The translations under genes and the position numbers were made by a program. Under the pieces are notes generated by a model. The model saw only the letters and a program-made list of their open reading frames with translations, had not been told where the DNA came from and did not search any database. A stretch of 64,000 bases of DNA from Phycisphaerales bacterium. GTDB lineage: Bacteria > Planctomycetota > Phycisphaerae > Phycisphaerales > UBA1924. This document shows, piece by piece, positions 26,658 through 34,874 of the stretch; position 1 is the stretch's first letter; each line of letters opens with the position of its first letter. The stretch is from contig JADLCM010000016.1 of NCBI GenBank assembly GCA_020847175.1, positions 1 to 64,000 on the forward strand. The letters are read 5' to 3'.

Positions 26658-27620
26658 TCAATCGCCCTTCAGCCGCCCGGTGGCGACGAAGAGACCCGGC
26701 CCGCGCCCTTCGGGGTCGCTGGGCAGTTCGCGAAACCGCGCGCCGGCGAAACCCGCCTGCGCGAGCATGTCCAGCATCCGCTCGCCCGAGAAGCCCAGGT
26801 GTCGATGCCCGAGGTCGTGCTTGTACTCGGCCCGGTCGTGCTCGACCATATCGACCACCACGAGCGTCCCGCCTCCATTGCTCCGGCGCAGCACCCGCCG
26901 GATGCCCGCGAGGGCCGCGAGCGGAGCTTCGACGTGGTGCAGCACGAGCAGGCACATCGCCGCGTCAACCTCTCCGGCATCCAGGGGCGGCTCCTCGATC
27001 GAGCCGATCCGCCACTCGACGTTCTTCGCCCCGGCCAGACGCTTGCGCGCCGCCTTGAGCATCTGTTCGGACTGGTCGACCGCGATCACCTTCTTCACAT
27101 AGGGCGCAATGCACTCTGAACCGTTGCCCGTGCCGCACCCGAGGTCGGCGATCACCCAGTTCGAGGGCACCAGCGCCAGCAGGCTCTCGGCGGTGAACGA
27201 GTGCCCGAAGAGGCTGCGCCGGAGGTCATCCCACTTGCCCGCAAGACGCCCGAAGAACGCCAGGCTGTCCTCCCGGCGCTCGGCGATCACGCTCGCCAGC
27301 CTCCGCGAATCCTCCGACCAGTCGGGGCTGTCGCCGAGGTGCGCCCGCACCGTGCTCCACAACGCCCGCAGCGCCGGCGCAAGGTCCTGCTCGATGACGC
27401 GGTAATAGGTCGCGGTGCCCACCGCCCGACGCAGCACCCAGCCCCCGTCGGCGAGCTGCTTCAGGTGCCGGCTCACCGTACTCTGCGGCAACTGCACGAT
27501 CTTGGCGATCTCCCCCACCGCAAGCTCTTCGGCTTCCAGCAGCCGGAGCAGGCGCAGTCGAATGACCTCGGACAGGTCCGCGAGGCGATCTCCGATGGGG
27601 ATGGATGGGGAAGTCTTCAT
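26658..27620 (-). CDS. ArsR-family regulator fused to a SAM-dependent methyltransferase domain
   Basis: The 320-residue protein joins two domains. Residues about 8-95 are a winged helix of the ArsR type, with the recognition region AVGEIAKIVQLPQSTVSRHL. Residues about 130-310 are a class I methyltransferase-like domain with motif I VIADLGCGTGNGSE and the acidic loop VIAVDQSEQM. Next to ahcY, the best inference is that the second domain senses SAM or S-adenosylhomocysteine and the first represses the operon. Regulators of this composition are often linked to methionine-cycle genes. The start codon sits inside a perfect inverted repeat, suggesting autorepression. No metal-binding CxC motif is seen in the ArsR domain. 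Confidence 0.88.
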   Translation of the reverse strand: MKTSPSIPIGDRLADLSEVIRLRLLRLLEAEELAVGEIAKIVQLPQSTVSRHLKQLADGGWVLRRAVGTATYYRVIEQDLAPALRALWSTVRAHLGDSPDWSEDSRRLASVIAERREDSLAFFGRLAGKWDDLRRSLFGHSFTAESLLALVPSNWVIADLGCGTGNGSECIAPYVKKVIAVDQSEQMLKAARKRLAGAKNVEWRIGSIEEPPLDAGEVDAAMCLLVLHHVEAPLAALAGIRRVLRRSNGGGTLVVVDMVEHDRAEYKHDLGHRHLGFSGERMLDMLAQAGFAGARFRELPSDPEGRGPGLFVATGRLKGD

Positions 27621-27638
27621 CCGTCAATCCGGATGAAG
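27615..27638 (-). promoter_or_regulatory. Operator overlapping the ArsR-methyltransferase start codon
   Basis: CTTCATCCG-N6-CGGATGAAG is a perfect inverted repeat with 9-bp arms. It begins directly at the -10 box and includes the ATG at 27620, a typical position for an ArsR-family operator. Binding would block transcription initiation of this gene and ahcY. Confidence 0.65.
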
Positions 27639-27664
27639 TGTAGAAACAGCAACCTCGCCGTCAA
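27637..27664 (-). promoter_or_regulatory. Promoter of the ArsR-methyltransferase/ahcY operon
   Basis: TTGACG (27664-27659), a 16-bp spacer and TACACT (27642-27637) form one of the best sigma70-type promoters in the window. The start site would be near 27630, leaving a leader of about 10 nt. Confidence 0.65.
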
Positions 27665-27854
27665 GCCCCTGACGCTGGGTACCCAGGCCGTCCATCCTGC
27701 TCGGGACCAATCCTTCGCTCTTTTCGGGCCCGAACATCAAGCCCTTGATCATCGAAACATTCCGCGCGGCGGCCAGTCCTTCCCCCGCCCTCGCTCGGCC
27801 CGGCAGTCCTCACGCACCACGACGGCTCAGACGAGGTTCCCATTGAACGCGCGC

Positions 27855-29858
27855 TCACGACGACTTCCGCAGCCACTCATCTTCCACTTCGCTGATTTCC
27901 CCCCGGATGCGTTCGAGGTCCGCTCCCAGCGCCTTCACCCGCGCCGCGTCTCGGTACGTCTCCGGGTCCGCGAGTTCCGCTTCCACCTTCACGCGCTCCC
28001 CGTCGAGTTCACCGAGGCGCGCCTCGAGCTGTTCCGCCCGCATCCATGAGTACTTGCTCTTCTTGGCCGATGGCCCTGGCGCTCCGGCCGCGGCAACCTC
28101 CGTCGCGGGCCTGTTCGCCCGTTCCGCTGCCTCGCGGCGCTTTCGATCCTGCTCCTCGGCAACGGCCGCCCGCGCTGCGGCTTCCGCCGCTCGCTCGCTC
28201 TCCCGCCGGGTCTTCCCTTCGACCCAGTCCGTGTAGTTGCCCAGCGAAACCTGGGCCCCGCCCTCGCCATCGAGCACGAGAACATGGTCGCACGTCGCGT
28301 CGATCAGCGCCCGGTCGTGGCTGATGATCAGGATCGTCCCCTCATACCCCCCCTCGCACGACAGCGCCTCCTCCAGCCGCTCCGCGCTCGGAATGTCCAG
28401 GTGGTTCGTCGGTTCGTCCAGGATCAACAGGTTCTTGCTGCTCGCGAGCAGCGCCGCGAGAAACACCCGCGCCCGCTCTCCCCCCGAGAGCAGCCCCATC
28501 TCCTTGTCCTGGTCCTTTCCCGAGAACAGGAACGCCCCCGCGAGGTCCCGTGCCCCCTGCTCCGTCAGCGCAAAACCCGGGTTCTCCTTGGCGATCACAT
28601 CCTGGAGGTGCCGGTACACCGGCTTCTCGGGGTCGAACCCCGTCTGGATCTGTCGAAAATACCCGACGCTCACGCGCGAACCGAGCGTGGCCTGCCCCGC
28701 ATCGGCCTCGATCTCCCTGAGCAGGCACCGCACCAGCGTCGTCTTTCCCGCCCCGTTCGGCCCCACGATGCCCCAGCGCTCGCCCCGCGCCACCGACAGG
28801 TTCAGATCGTTGAACAGCACCTTGCGCGCGCCGTCGTCGCGGGCATACGCCTTGCTCAGACCCCTCGATGAGACCACGATGTCGCCCGATCGCTCCGGCT
28901 TGGGCAGCGTGAAGCCGAACGTGCCCAGTTCCATCGGGCGCTCCAGCGTGGACTCCTCCTTGGCGCGTTCAAGCTTCCACTGGCGCCCCCGGGCCTGCTT
29001 GGCCCGCTGCCCCGCCTTGTAGCGCCGGATGAAGGCCTCTTCGCGCCGGAACTTGTCCTGCTCCTTCTCGTACGCGCGCAGCTGGGCCTCGCGCCGCTCG
29101 GCGCGCAGCTCCCGAAACGTCGAATAATTCCCCGGGTAGTCGATCAGCCGCGCCTGCTCCACCTCGATGATCCTGTCCACCACCGCGTCGAGCAGGTATC
29201 GATCGTGCGAGATCATCACCACCGCGCCCCGGAACTCGTGCGCCAGGAACTGCTCCAGCCACAGGCGCCCGTCGATGTCGAGGTGGTTGGTCGGTTCGTC
29301 GAGCAGCAGCACATCCGGCTGCTCCAGCAGCAGCCGGGCCAGCGCCGCCCGCGCCCGCTGCCCGCCCGAGAGGGCCGACGCCGCCAGCTCGAACTGCGCA
29401 TCGCTGAACCCGAGCCCGTGCAGCGTTTCGTCGATCTTGTGATCGACCGCGAACCCGCCCGCCGCCTCGATCCTTCTCTCCAGGTCGGCCTGCCGGCGCA
29501 GCAGCCGGTCGAGCGCCGTGCCCTCCGCGCCCCCCATCTGCTCAAAAACCTCGTGAAGGTCCGCGTGCAGGCGATGAAGTTCGACGTACGCCGATTCCGC
29601 CACCCCCCGCAGCGTCTCGCGAGCATCGAGCACGGGGTCCTGCTCCAGGTACCCCGCTCGCATGCCCGCCTGCAGCGACACGTTTCCCGAATCCGGCTTG
29701 AGCCTCCCGCCCAGCGCCTTGATCAGCGTGCTCTTCCCCGCGCCGTTCCGCCCCACCAGCCCCACCCGCTCCCCCGGCTCGATCGACAGCGACACCTCCG
29801 ACAAGATCGCCTTGTCGGCATAGGTGTGCGTGATGTTCGTCGCAACCAGGATCGGCAT
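27855..29858 (-). CDS. ABC-F family ATPase (Uup-like)
   Basis: The 667-residue soluble protein has two ABC modules: Walker A GRNGAGKST and GPNGAGKTT, signatures LSGGQRARAALA and LSGGERARVFLA, and Walker B LLLDEPTNHLD and LILDEPTNHLD. No membrane segments are present. The inter-domain linker is long and basic (RRYKAGQRAKQARGRQ), and the C-terminus is a coiled coil, as in Uup. ABC-F proteins act on the ribosome or in DNA-associated processes and not in transport. The ATG at 29858 directly precedes the first strand of domain one; the open frame upstream is antisense to panB. It is divergent from panB. Confidence 0.93.
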   Translation of the reverse strand: MPILVATNITHTYADKAILSEVSLSIEPGERVGLVGRNGAGKSTLIKALGGRLKPDSGNVSLQAGMRAGYLEQDPVLDARETLRGVAESAYVELHRLHADLHEVFEQMGGAEGTALDRLLRRQADLERRIEAAGGFAVDHKIDETLHGLGFSDAQFELAASALSGGQRARAALARLLLEQPDVLLLDEPTNHLDIDGRLWLEQFLAHEFRGAVVMISHDRYLLDAVVDRIIEVEQARLIDYPGNYSTFRELRAERREAQLRAYEKEQDKFRREEAFIRRYKAGQRAKQARGRQWKLERAKEESTLERPMELGTFGFTLPKPERSGDIVVSSRGLSKAYARDDGARKVLFNDLNLSVARGERWGIVGPNGAGKTTLVRCLLREIEADAGQATLGSRVSVGYFRQIQTGFDPEKPVYRHLQDVIAKENPGFALTEQGARDLAGAFLFSGKDQDKEMGLLSGGERARVFLAALLASSKNLLILDEPTNHLDIPSAERLEEALSCEGGYEGTILIISHDRALIDATCDHVLVLDGEGGAQVSLGNYTDWVEGKTRRESERAAEAAARAAVAEEQDRKRREAAERANRPATEVAAAGAPGPSAKKSKYSWMRAEQLEARLGELDGERVKVEAELADPETYRDAARVKALGADLERIRGEISEVEDEWLRKSS

Positions 29859-29899
29859 GGGGCGCGATGGTAGGGCCCGGGCCCCTTCCGATGGCGACA

Positions 29900-29905
29900 T
29901 ATGAT
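29900..29905 (+). promoter_or_regulatory. -10 box giving a leaderless panB start
   Basis: TATGAT is followed by five bases and the GTG at 29911. The spacing leaves no room for a ribosome-binding site. Confidence 0.5.
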
Positions 29906-29910
29906 CGCCC

Positions 29911-30888
29911 GTGCCCAAGCCCCCGCTGCGTTCTGAACCCAAGCCCGTCGGTGCCGCCCCAGGCCCCGCGCCCGCCGCACCGCTCGCCGGTCGCGTCACG
30001 CTCCGCACCCTCGAATCCTGGGCCCTCGAGGGCAAGGCCTTCGCCTGTCTCACCTGCTACGACGCGACCACCGCGCGCTGGCTCGAACGCGCCGGCGTGC
30101 CTGTCCTGCTCGTGGGCGACACCGCCGCCGAGGTCATTCTCGGCTTTGAACGCACCACCGACATGCCCCTGGAGATCCTCCTCGCCCTCACCGCCGCCGT
30201 GCGCCGAGGCGCCCCCCACGCCCTCGTCATGGGCGACATGCCCTTCCTCACCTACCACGCCTCCACGGGTGCCGCGCTCCGAAACGCCGGACGCTTCCTC
30301 ACCGAGGGGCGCGCCGACTGCGTCAAGATCGAAGCGGATGCCTCCTTCGCCCCGCTCGTCAAGTCCATGACCCGGGCCGGAATCCCGGTCTGCGCCCATG
30401 TCGGCAGCCGCCCCCAGCTCGCCGGTTTGCGCGGCGGCTACGGCTCTGCCGGTCGCACCGCCGACGAAGCCGCGAGCATCGTGGGTGATGCCCTCGCCCT
30501 CGAGCGTGCCGGGGCGAGCCTGCTCCTCGTCGAGGCCGTTCCCCCGGTGGTCGCCGCGGAGATTCTCGCCCAGACCCGCGTGCCCCTCATCGGCATCGGC
30601 GCCGGCCCCGCCTGCGATGGCCAGGTGCTTGTCCTGCAAGACCTTGTGGGCATGTCCGACACTCCCCCCCGCTTCGCCGAGCCCACCGGCTCGCTCGGTG
30701 CCGGCCTCGTCGATGCCGCCCGATCCTGGATCGATCGCGTCGAGCGCCGCGACATCGGCGGGCGCGAATACGTTCTCCCCCCCGACGAAGACCGGGCCTT
30801 TGAGCAGGCGCTCCGCGACAGCGCGCTCTCCCGGCGCACCCCCTGCGGAACCCGCTTCTGGAAGCGGACCCGCGGCGGGGGCACCTGA
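29911..30888 (+). CDS. panB: 3-methyl-2-oxobutanoate hydroxymethyltransferase
   Basis: PanB transfers a hydroxymethyl group from 5,10-methylene-tetrahydrofolate to alpha-ketoisovalerate, the first step of pantothenate and CoA synthesis. The 325-residue protein carries the metal-binding GDTAAEVILGF region, VMGDMPFLTYH, CVKIEAD and the catalytic-glutamate segment LLLVEAVPP, followed by IGIGAGPACDGQVLVLQDL. The N-terminal 27 residues are Pro/Ala-rich. The start is the GTG at 29911, set by the -10 box just before it. The C-terminus is about 40 residues longer than usual and Arg-rich. panC and panD are not in the window. Confidence 0.94.
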   Translation: MPKPPLRSEPKPVGAAPGPAPAAPLAGRVTLRTLESWALEGKAFACLTCYDATTARWLERAGVPVLLVGDTAAEVILGFERTTDMPLEILLALTAAVRRGAPHALVMGDMPFLTYHASTGAALRNAGRFLTEGRADCVKIEADASFAPLVKSMTRAGIPVCAHVGSRPQLAGLRGGYGSAGRTADEAASIVGDALALERAGASLLLVEAVPPVVAAEILAQTRVPLIGIGAGPACDGQVLVLQDLVGMSDTPPRFAEPTGSLGAGLVDAARSWIDRVERRDIGGREYVLPPDEDRAFEQALRDSALSRRTPCGTRFWKRTRGGGT

Positions 30889-30959
30889 AACCGCGACCCC
30901 CGATTTCCCAACGCGCGGGGGGCGGGGCGTGCTTTCGGGCCCCGGGGGTAGGAGGCGGC

Positions 30960-32051
30960 ATGGTCCGGTCAAATGCGGCGCATCAGCCCTCGTCGTGGAA
31001 GCGCTGGGCCGGCGCATGTGTGCTCACCCTCGTCGCGCTCGTCACGGCCGGCTGCGACCGTGACCGATTCCAGTTCACCCAGGACACACCCCAGGAAGTC
31101 CTCGACGCCGCCAAGCGCATGGTCCTGGAGGGCCACGCCGAACTCCTCACCGAACTCGTCTTCGCCGAAGACGAACGAATCCGCAAACTCTACCGAGGTC
31201 TTGGCGGCGTCCTCGGTTCGCTCGAAGACCTGGCCCTGCAGCTCGCCGAGTCCTTCCCGACTCAGGTGGACTCGGTCCGCGCCGAGGCCCAGAAGGCCGC
31301 CGCGGAGGGCAAGAGTTCTTCGATGCTTGGTGCCGTGCTCACCGGCCGCCGCCAGCAGCGCACCGACACGCAGAGCCGCTTCGAAAAGAGCGACGACCCC
31401 TTCAATGACGTGACGCAGGCGATCATCTCCGATCCCTACGGCTGGGTCTCCACCAGCGCCGAGCGCCTCTCCCTGACGCCTATCTCCGACGACACCGTCG
31501 CCGTGCTCTGGGACAACATGCCCATCTTCCCTCCCTTCGGCCTCATCATCCAGCAGAAGGACGATGACAAGTGGTACGTCGTCTTCCCCACCTCGCTCCC
31601 CATGGTGCGCAACCTGCTCCCCAGCAGCGATGAAGAGCTCGACCTCTGGCTCGCGCTCCTCGGCGCTGTCGAAAACAGCATCGAAGACCTCCGCAAGGCC
31701 GTGAAGCGCGGCGAGATCACGAGCCTCGACCAGGCCGCCCAGAAACTTGTCGAATACGTCACCCCCACCGCGGTCATGGCCTTCTACGCCTACGGCAAGT
31801 GGAAGTCTGAGCAGGAGAAGGAGAAGGCCGCGGAGCGGGCCGCGAAAGGCGAGACCGCCTCCAAGCGCCGTCAGCGCCCGCAGCCCGCCGCGCCCCCTCC
31901 CGAGCCCGCGCCCCCGGCCGCACCAGAGCCCGCTCAACCGGCCGTGGACAACACCCCGCCCTCGTCAAGCGAACCAGCTCCGTCCGAGCCCGCATCGGGC
32001 CACCCGGAGGTCCCGCCTCCGTCGCCTCGTCTCCGATCGAGTCTCCGCTGA
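30960..32051 (+). CDS. Lipoprotein of unknown function
   Basis: The 363-residue protein has a lipoprotein signal ending in the lipobox VTAGC near residue 31. The mature part is mostly helical with acidic and basic stretches (TPQEVLDAAKRMVLEGHAELL, DDDKWYVVFPTSLPMV). The C-terminal 90 residues are a Lys/Glu helix followed by a Pro/Ala/Glu-rich tail. It is probably anchored in a membrane facing the periplasm. A TAGGAGG site lies four bases before the ATG. I do not recognise the family. Confidence 0.78.
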   Translation: MVRSNAAHQPSSWKRWAGACVLTLVALVTAGCDRDRFQFTQDTPQEVLDAAKRMVLEGHAELLTELVFAEDERIRKLYRGLGGVLGSLEDLALQLAESFPTQVDSVRAEAQKAAAEGKSSSMLGAVLTGRRQQRTDTQSRFEKSDDPFNDVTQAIISDPYGWVSTSAERLSLTPISDDTVAVLWDNMPIFPPFGLIIQQKDDDKWYVVFPTSLPMVRNLLPSSDEELDLWLALLGAVENSIEDLRKAVKRGEITSLDQAAQKLVEYVTPTAVMAFYAYGKWKSEQEKEKAAERAAKGETASKRRQRPQPAAPPPEPAPPAAPEPAQPAVDNTPPSSSEPAPSEPASGHPEVPPPSPRLRSSLR

Positions 32052-32085
32052 TCGTGCTGGGCTCGTCAAGGTGCCCGGCCCTTCT

Positions 32086-33279
32086 TCAGCATGTGCGGTC
32101 CCGAGATTCACGCCGGTGAGCGGCCCCCACTCCTTCCGCGCTCAGCAGCACGCCTCGGGCCAGCGCCAACTCAAAGTCCGCGCACACGTTGATCGGGTCC
32201 AGCAGCGTGCCCGGCACGGCCTGACGCAGTTGGCTGAACTGCGCCGCGTCGATCCCCGAGAGGATCAGCGTCCGCCCCGAAGCGCGGGCATGGTCCAGCG
32301 TCGCCCGCAGTTCGAGCGCCGAGTCCTCGTCAATCTGCCGCACTTCGCCCAGTTCGAGCACGACAATGCGGACGTGGCTCGGCAGCGCATCGACCCACCC
32401 CGACAGGTCCGGCAGCCTGTGGATGTCCTCGCGCCTCTTCACGTCGCGCCGCAGGTGCACCACCAGCATCTCCGGCGGCAGGCCGAGCCCCGGGCCCTCC
32501 GACTCCAGCCGCGACGGCTCCAGCTCCGCGATCGGCTGACGCACGTCCTGGAAGATGATCCACAGCAGGAACAGCACCGGCGGGAACATCGACACCGGCG
32601 GGTGCTTCTCGTGGATCAGCGTGCCCAGCGCCGCCCCGAACGCAAAGGAGCCCGCCAGCGACGCGAGCAGCGCCACGCGTCGGGCGCTCGGCTCGTGCGC
32701 CACCTTGTTCGCGGCGCCCCGGATCGAGTGCGACGTCGCCTTCGCCCTCGCGTCCATCGACCAGAGCGAAAACCGCGCGATCTCGATCCCGAGGTCGGTC
32801 ACCACGCCCGTCATGTGCGTCGTGCGCACCACGCCCGCGGAGATCCGCGTGATCGTCGCGTTCTGCAGGCCCATCGCCAGGCACGCCAGCGCCGTCACGC
32901 CCCACCGGGCCGGCCCCGCCCGCAGATCTTGCTCCGGCGCCCACTCCAGGCAGAACGCGAAGGCCGCAAGCATGAGCGCTTCCAGCGCCATCGGCAGCAC
33001 GTAGATCGACCGCCGCCCCGCCCGATGCGCGAGTTCAGTGAGAAACCCGGAGACCGCCGCCCCGACGAGAAACACGCCGATCAGGAACCCCGCGTAGAGA
33101 GCAAGCGCCGTCTTGCCCTCCACGATCGTCCGCCCCAGGCTCGACGTGCTCCCCGTCACATGGCTCGTCGTCGCCCCGAGCGTGATCAGCGTGATGACAT
33201 TGGTGTACCCCGCGACCCACGCAAGCGTGATCGCCAACTGGGCCTGCTGCTTGAACGAGTGTGCCTTGGAGATGAACAC
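32086..33279 (-). CDS. YoaK/DUF1275 membrane protein with a C-terminal STAS-like domain
   Basis: The 397-residue protein starts with a DUF1275 (YoaK) core of about six helices: AITLAWVAGYTNVITLITLG, TSHVTGSTSSLGR and LACLAMGLQNATITRI with TTHMTGVVTDLG are the family motifs. Residues about 270-385 look like a STAS domain: IVVLELGEVRQIDEDSALEL matches the strand-loop-helix of anti-sigma antagonist and SulP-type STAS domains, with a serine at the position that is often phosphorylated. The combination resembles SulP anion transporters, which also end in STAS. Substrate and regulation are unknown. Confidence 0.8.
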   Translation of the reverse strand: MFISKAHSFKQQAQLAITLAWVAGYTNVITLITLGATTSHVTGSTSSLGRTIVEGKTALALYAGFLIGVFLVGAAVSGFLTELAHRAGRRSIYVLPMALEALMLAAFAFCLEWAPEQDLRAGPARWGVTALACLAMGLQNATITRISAGVVRTTHMTGVVTDLGIEIARFSLWSMDARAKATSHSIRGAANKVAHEPSARRVALLASLAGSFAFGAALGTLIHEKHPPVSMFPPVLFLLWIIFQDVRQPIAELEPSRLESEGPGLGLPPEMLVVHLRRDVKRREDIHRLPDLSGWVDALPSHVRIVVLELGEVRQIDEDSALELRATLDHARASGRTLILSGIDAAQFSQLRQAVPGTLLDPINVCADFELALARGVLLSAEGVGAAHRRESRDRTC

Positions 33280-33311
33280 CGCGGGCTCCGCGACAACCCA
33301 CCTCTATCGGC

Positions 33312-33809
33312 TCATTCAGCCTTCGGCGTCGCAACACGCAGGAACACCGCGATGTAGTCCATCACCGGCACTTCGGTCTCGAACGGCACCGATTCCACCG
33401 CCGACCCGCCCGCCGTCGGGTCGCCCGGGTCGCCGCCGCGCCCCGGACCCACCGAGCGGATGTACCGAACCCGCTTCTCCGTCCCCGCCGGCTTGCGTCC
33501 GAGAAGCACCACGTCAGCCCCGATCGACTTCGCGAACCCCTCCAGCGCCGACCCCTTCACGAACTCCCGCTCGTCCAGCGGCTCATCGCGGAACCTCGTC
33601 GTCCCCAGCAGGCTGTACCCCTCCAGGATCTTCCCCTCAGCCAGCGGGTCGTAGTTCGCCCATTGAACCCGCGCCTTGGGGCTCGCCGTCGCCGCCGGTG
33701 CGTCCGCGGCAGGCTGATAACCCAGCTCCCAGCGCGACCGCGCCGACGCACACGCGCCGAGGATGCCGCACAAGACCACACTGAGCGCCAGCGACGCGAA
33801 CTTTCGCAT
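33312..33809 (-). CDS. Small lipoprotein of unknown function
   Basis: The 165-residue protein begins MRKFASLALSVVLCGILGAC, a lipoprotein signal with lipobox LGAC at 17-20. The mature part is an alpha/beta domain (GKILEGYSLLGTTRFRDEP, GADVVLLGRKP, VMDYIAVFLRV) of a type seen in other planctomycete lipoproteins. The start at 33809 is preferred because AAGGA precedes it and the upstream frame is not signal-like. It lies 32 bp upstream of the YoaK-STAS gene on the same strand, so they may form an operon. Confidence 0.75.
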   Translation of the reverse strand: MRKFASLALSVVLCGILGACASARSRWELGYQPAADAPAATASPKARVQWANYDPLAEGKILEGYSLLGTTRFRDEPLDEREFVKGSALEGFAKSIGADVVLLGRKPAGTEKRVRYIRSVGPGRGGDPGDPTAGGSAVESVPFETEVPVMDYIAVFLRVATPKAE

Positions 33810-33842
33810 GGGGAGTCCTTCCACGCCGCGCATGTTTCGGCG

Positions 33843-34646
33843 ATGATGAATCCTACGATGGCTGGCCCCGGCGGGGCGGGAGTGCGTGGGACAATGAACC
33901 GTTGGCACATCGTCGGTGTTCTCGTCGGCGTGTCGATCCTCCTCGTGGGCATCCCCGCCCTCATCAATCACTCGCTCGACTGGCCCGGGCTCTGGCTCAA
34001 CCTCGCCGCTGAGATCCTCGGCATGGCCATGACCGTCGCCATCGTCGACTGGCTCATCGAACGCTCCAAACTCATGGAGGAAGCACGCCGACTCGCCTGG
34101 GCCACCCTTCACGAGATCGACCACGCCGTCTGGGTCTGGCAAGGCGGCCGGCGCGAGTTCCACCTCGACGAACTCGCGGCAGTCCTCTCGCTCGTCAGCG
34201 ACATGGACCCCATGCCCGTCTTCACCCAGAACATGATGGCCAACCTCGGCATGCGCGCCGCCGACTCACTCCGCCTTCAGCCCCGCATCTTCCGCGAACA
34301 GCGCCGCCTCAAGCTTGCGCTGCAGAGCCTCTCCGGCCTCGCCCAGATCAGAGAACTCGGCACCCTGATGCCCCCGACCGCCGTGCAGCAGGCCATGACC
34401 ACCGCCCTTGGCCATCTCGCCGCCGTTACAGAGCAGGGCCTCCATCCCACCTCATTCGGCGTGGTCAGGCAACTCCGTGACACCACCATCGAAGCCCAGG
34501 AGCAGCGCTACCGCGGCATCGAGTCTGGAAGCGAACCCCCCAAATCGTGGGGGGCATCGAAGCTCGGTGTCGCCTCGGCCGGTGCCAGCCGCATCTCCGA
34601 CTCCCGCTCCGGCGAGAGCGGCGGGTTCGGCGCACCCTCACGCTGA
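33843..34646 (+). CDS. Predicted membrane protein of unknown function
   Basis: The 267-residue protein has two hydrophobic segments near residues 22-40 (VGVLVGVSILLVGIPALI) and 48-68 (LWLNLAAEILGMAMTVAIVDWLI), then a mostly helical cytoplasmic part with LMEEARRLAWATLHEIDHAVW. The last 40 residues are low in order and rich in Ser and Gly. The start is uncertain: an ATG at 33894 would place the first helix at the N-terminus, and neither start has a good ribosome site. I do not recognise the family. Confidence 0.65.
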   Translation: MMNPTMAGPGGAGVRGTMNRWHIVGVLVGVSILLVGIPALINHSLDWPGLWLNLAAEILGMAMTVAIVDWLIERSKLMEEARRLAWATLHEIDHAVWVWQGGRREFHLDELAAVLSLVSDMDPMPVFTQNMMANLGMRAADSLRLQPRIFREQRRLKLALQSLSGLAQIRELGTLMPPTAVQQAMTTALGHLAAVTEQGLHPTSFGVVRQLRDTTIEAQEQRYRGIESGSEPPKSWGASKLGVASAGASRISDSRSGESGGFGAPSR

Positions 34647-34794
34647 ACGAACCGCGCGGCCGCCGCGCGAAACCCGCCCGTCTCGATTCCCACCAACTCC
34701 CGTGCTCTTCGCCGGGGGTCGGGGTGCGCGCACGCCGTGTGCGAGCACCGATTCCCCGGCACACGGGTCTGTCAGCCGCGGAGCGCGGCGACGG

Positions 34795-34800
34795 TAAAAT
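34795..34800 (+). promoter_or_regulatory. Candidate -10 box
   Basis: TAAAAT lies 75 bases before the ATG at 34875. No clear -35 is seen. The 228-bp gap before the gene holds nothing else recognisable. Confidence 0.4.
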
Positions 34801-34874
34801 GCCAGCCTTCCCCTCCGGGACACGCTCTCAACGTCGAGCAGCGCTCGCTCGGTCGGCGACCGAAAGGATGACAC

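Noticed and set aside
29542..31017. Minus-strand frame over panB
   Set aside because: Gly/Ala/Glu-rich and antisense to panB, which has intact motifs.
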